A program made the position numbers and the translations under genes. DNA of 23,883 bases from NCBI GenBank assembly GCA_934167935.1, contig CAKPMH010000017.1:1-23883 (forward strand), given 5' to 3'. Positions 23,439 through 23,883 of the stretch are shown here, in pieces. The DNA comes from an uncultured Bacilli bacterium (GTDB lineage Bacteria > Bacillota_I > Bacilli_A > RF39 > UBA660). Numbering within the stretch: position 1 is the first letter of the stretch; each line of letters starts with the position of its first letter. The notes beneath the pieces are model-generated. The model did no database searches. It was not told the DNA's origin and was given only the letters and a program-made list of their open reading frames with translations.

Positions 23439-23753
23439 CTAATTGATATTACATTTGTTTAATTCTTTCAAAAACGAACCACATTTATATGCTTCTGTAT
23501 CAAATTCTTGATTTGAAGATTTTTGTTTTGCATCTTGATAATTATCTTGTTTAGCACTTGATTTATATTCCTCAATTGATTTTATTAACTCTTATTCTAA
23601 CATCTTTATAAGCATCATATATTTAATATAGTCTTTATATTCACACATGACTCTAAGGCGTTTTTCTTGCTTTGGTAAACTAAATCCTTATCTTACTTAA
23701 TCTTTGGTACTTACACAAATATAAAGTTCTGAAATTTTCTTTTCGTTAATCAT
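23439..23753 (-). pseudogene. Decayed serine recombinase (resolvase/integrase) remnant
   Basis: An ATG at 23753 with a perfect GGAGG ribosome site starts MINEKKISELYICVSTKD, the N-terminus of a serine recombinase with S15 as the likely nucleophile, although the Arg expected in RVST is Cys13. The frame continues through TAA, VR, TAA into GFSLPKQEKRLRVMCEYKDY, matching the usual DQxxxGFSLxxQ segment. One base lost in an A run near 23623 would restore IYDAYKDVRI, the next conserved strand. A third in-frame TAA follows, then an open, unrecognised Gln/Lys-rich stretch to the TAG at 23439. At least three nonsense changes, one frameshift and a large truncation make it clearly dead. It marks a former mobile element or integration event. 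Confidence 0.8.
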
Positions 23754-23771
23754 TTTTATTCCTCCATCTAC

Positions 23772-23817
23772 AAAAAAAGGCGCCAAAGACACCTAACCTA
23801 TATATATCTTTGACACC
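23772..23817 (-). terminator. Strong terminator at the right edge
   Basis: On the minus strand GGTGTCAAAGA (23817-23807) pairs with TCTTTGGCGCC (23789-23779) over 11 bp, with two G-U pairs, around a 17-nt loop and followed by seven T (23778-23772). It starts 2 nt after the stop codon of the partial gene at 23819. Confidence 0.85.
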
Positions 23818-23818
23818 T

Positions 23819-23883
23819 CTAATTTTTCTTAATTAAATATAATTTTTTATTTTCTTCACTAATTGTTTCATATGATAATTTAT
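23819..23883 (-). CDS. C-terminal end of a minus-strand gene (runs off right edge)
   Basis: From the window edge a minus-strand frame reads KLSYETISEENKKLYLIKKN and stops at TAG (23821-23819), right before a strong terminator. Twenty codons are too few to identify the family, but the natural composition and the terminator position support a real gene end. Confidence 0.5.
   Translation of the reverse strand, partial: KLSYETISEENKKLYLIKKN

Noticed and set aside
23439..23753. Intact small gene for a recombinase
   Set aside because: Three in-frame TAA codons and a frameshift interrupt it.
1..23883. Mycoplasma-type code with TGA as tryptophan
   Set aside because: Many genes use several TGG codons and no intact frame contains TGA; a code-4 genome this AT-rich would be expected to use mostly TGA. 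Only the single TGA at 18232-18234 keeps the question open.

Overview
The window is very AT-rich (by eye roughly a fifth to a quarter G+C). Its ribosome binding sites are strong GGAGG/AGGTG types, its terminators are short hairpins followed by T runs, and its promoters have extended -10 boxes. Together these suggest a low-GC Bacillota, perhaps a gut member of the Bacilli or Clostridia. Tryptophan is written TGG throughout and no intact gene contains an in-frame TGA, so the standard code fits better than the mycoplasma code. I see no rRNA, tRNA, CRISPR array or intact insertion sequence. The content looks like a chromosomal accessory region.

Layout. Left edge (1-698): the 5' part of a minus-strand gene for a Q/N/E-rich disordered protein with a 33-residue tandem repeat, divergent from the next operon. 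642-6662: a plus-strand operon of two paralogous ~1000-residue proteins, each a BspA-like leucine-rich repeat array joined to a conserved C-terminal domain with a C-N-C-C-A-H motif and no signal peptide. 6654-9806: minus-strand genes for an MFS transporter, a HAD 5'-nucleotidase-like protein and two unknowns, one resembling a transglutaminase fold without its catalytic residues. 9852-11746: a minus-strand cluster of an XRE-type regulator, an atypical stand-alone receiver domain and an unknown protein. 11941-13871: MFS transporter, GNAT acetyltransferase and a gene remnant. 13931-16375: a DUF488 protein, an unknown protein and a histidine phosphatase. 16408-16943: a small plus-strand unknown gene.

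Right part. 17064-17525 holds a second copy of the XRE-type regulator. 17728-18831 holds two minus-strand frames that are one reading frame interrupted by a single TGA, divergent from a LysR regulator (18921-19811). Then come an ABC exporter half-transporter (20061-21848), a protein with a visible Cys-His-Asp triad of papain/transglutaminase type (22157-22939), and a decaying zone (23141-23753) with a frameshifted fragment and the remains of a serine recombinase. The right edge holds the last 20 codons of another minus-strand gene and its terminator.

How it fits together. Most units are one to three genes long, each with its own promoter and terminator, and several encode regulators, transporters or small enzymes. 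Nothing forms a complete recognised pathway or defence system. The best candidates for undescribed biology are the tandem cytoplasmic LRR/NCC proteins, the TGA-split gene beside LysR, and the XRE/receiver/unknown operon. All functional statements come from reading motifs; no database search was possible.
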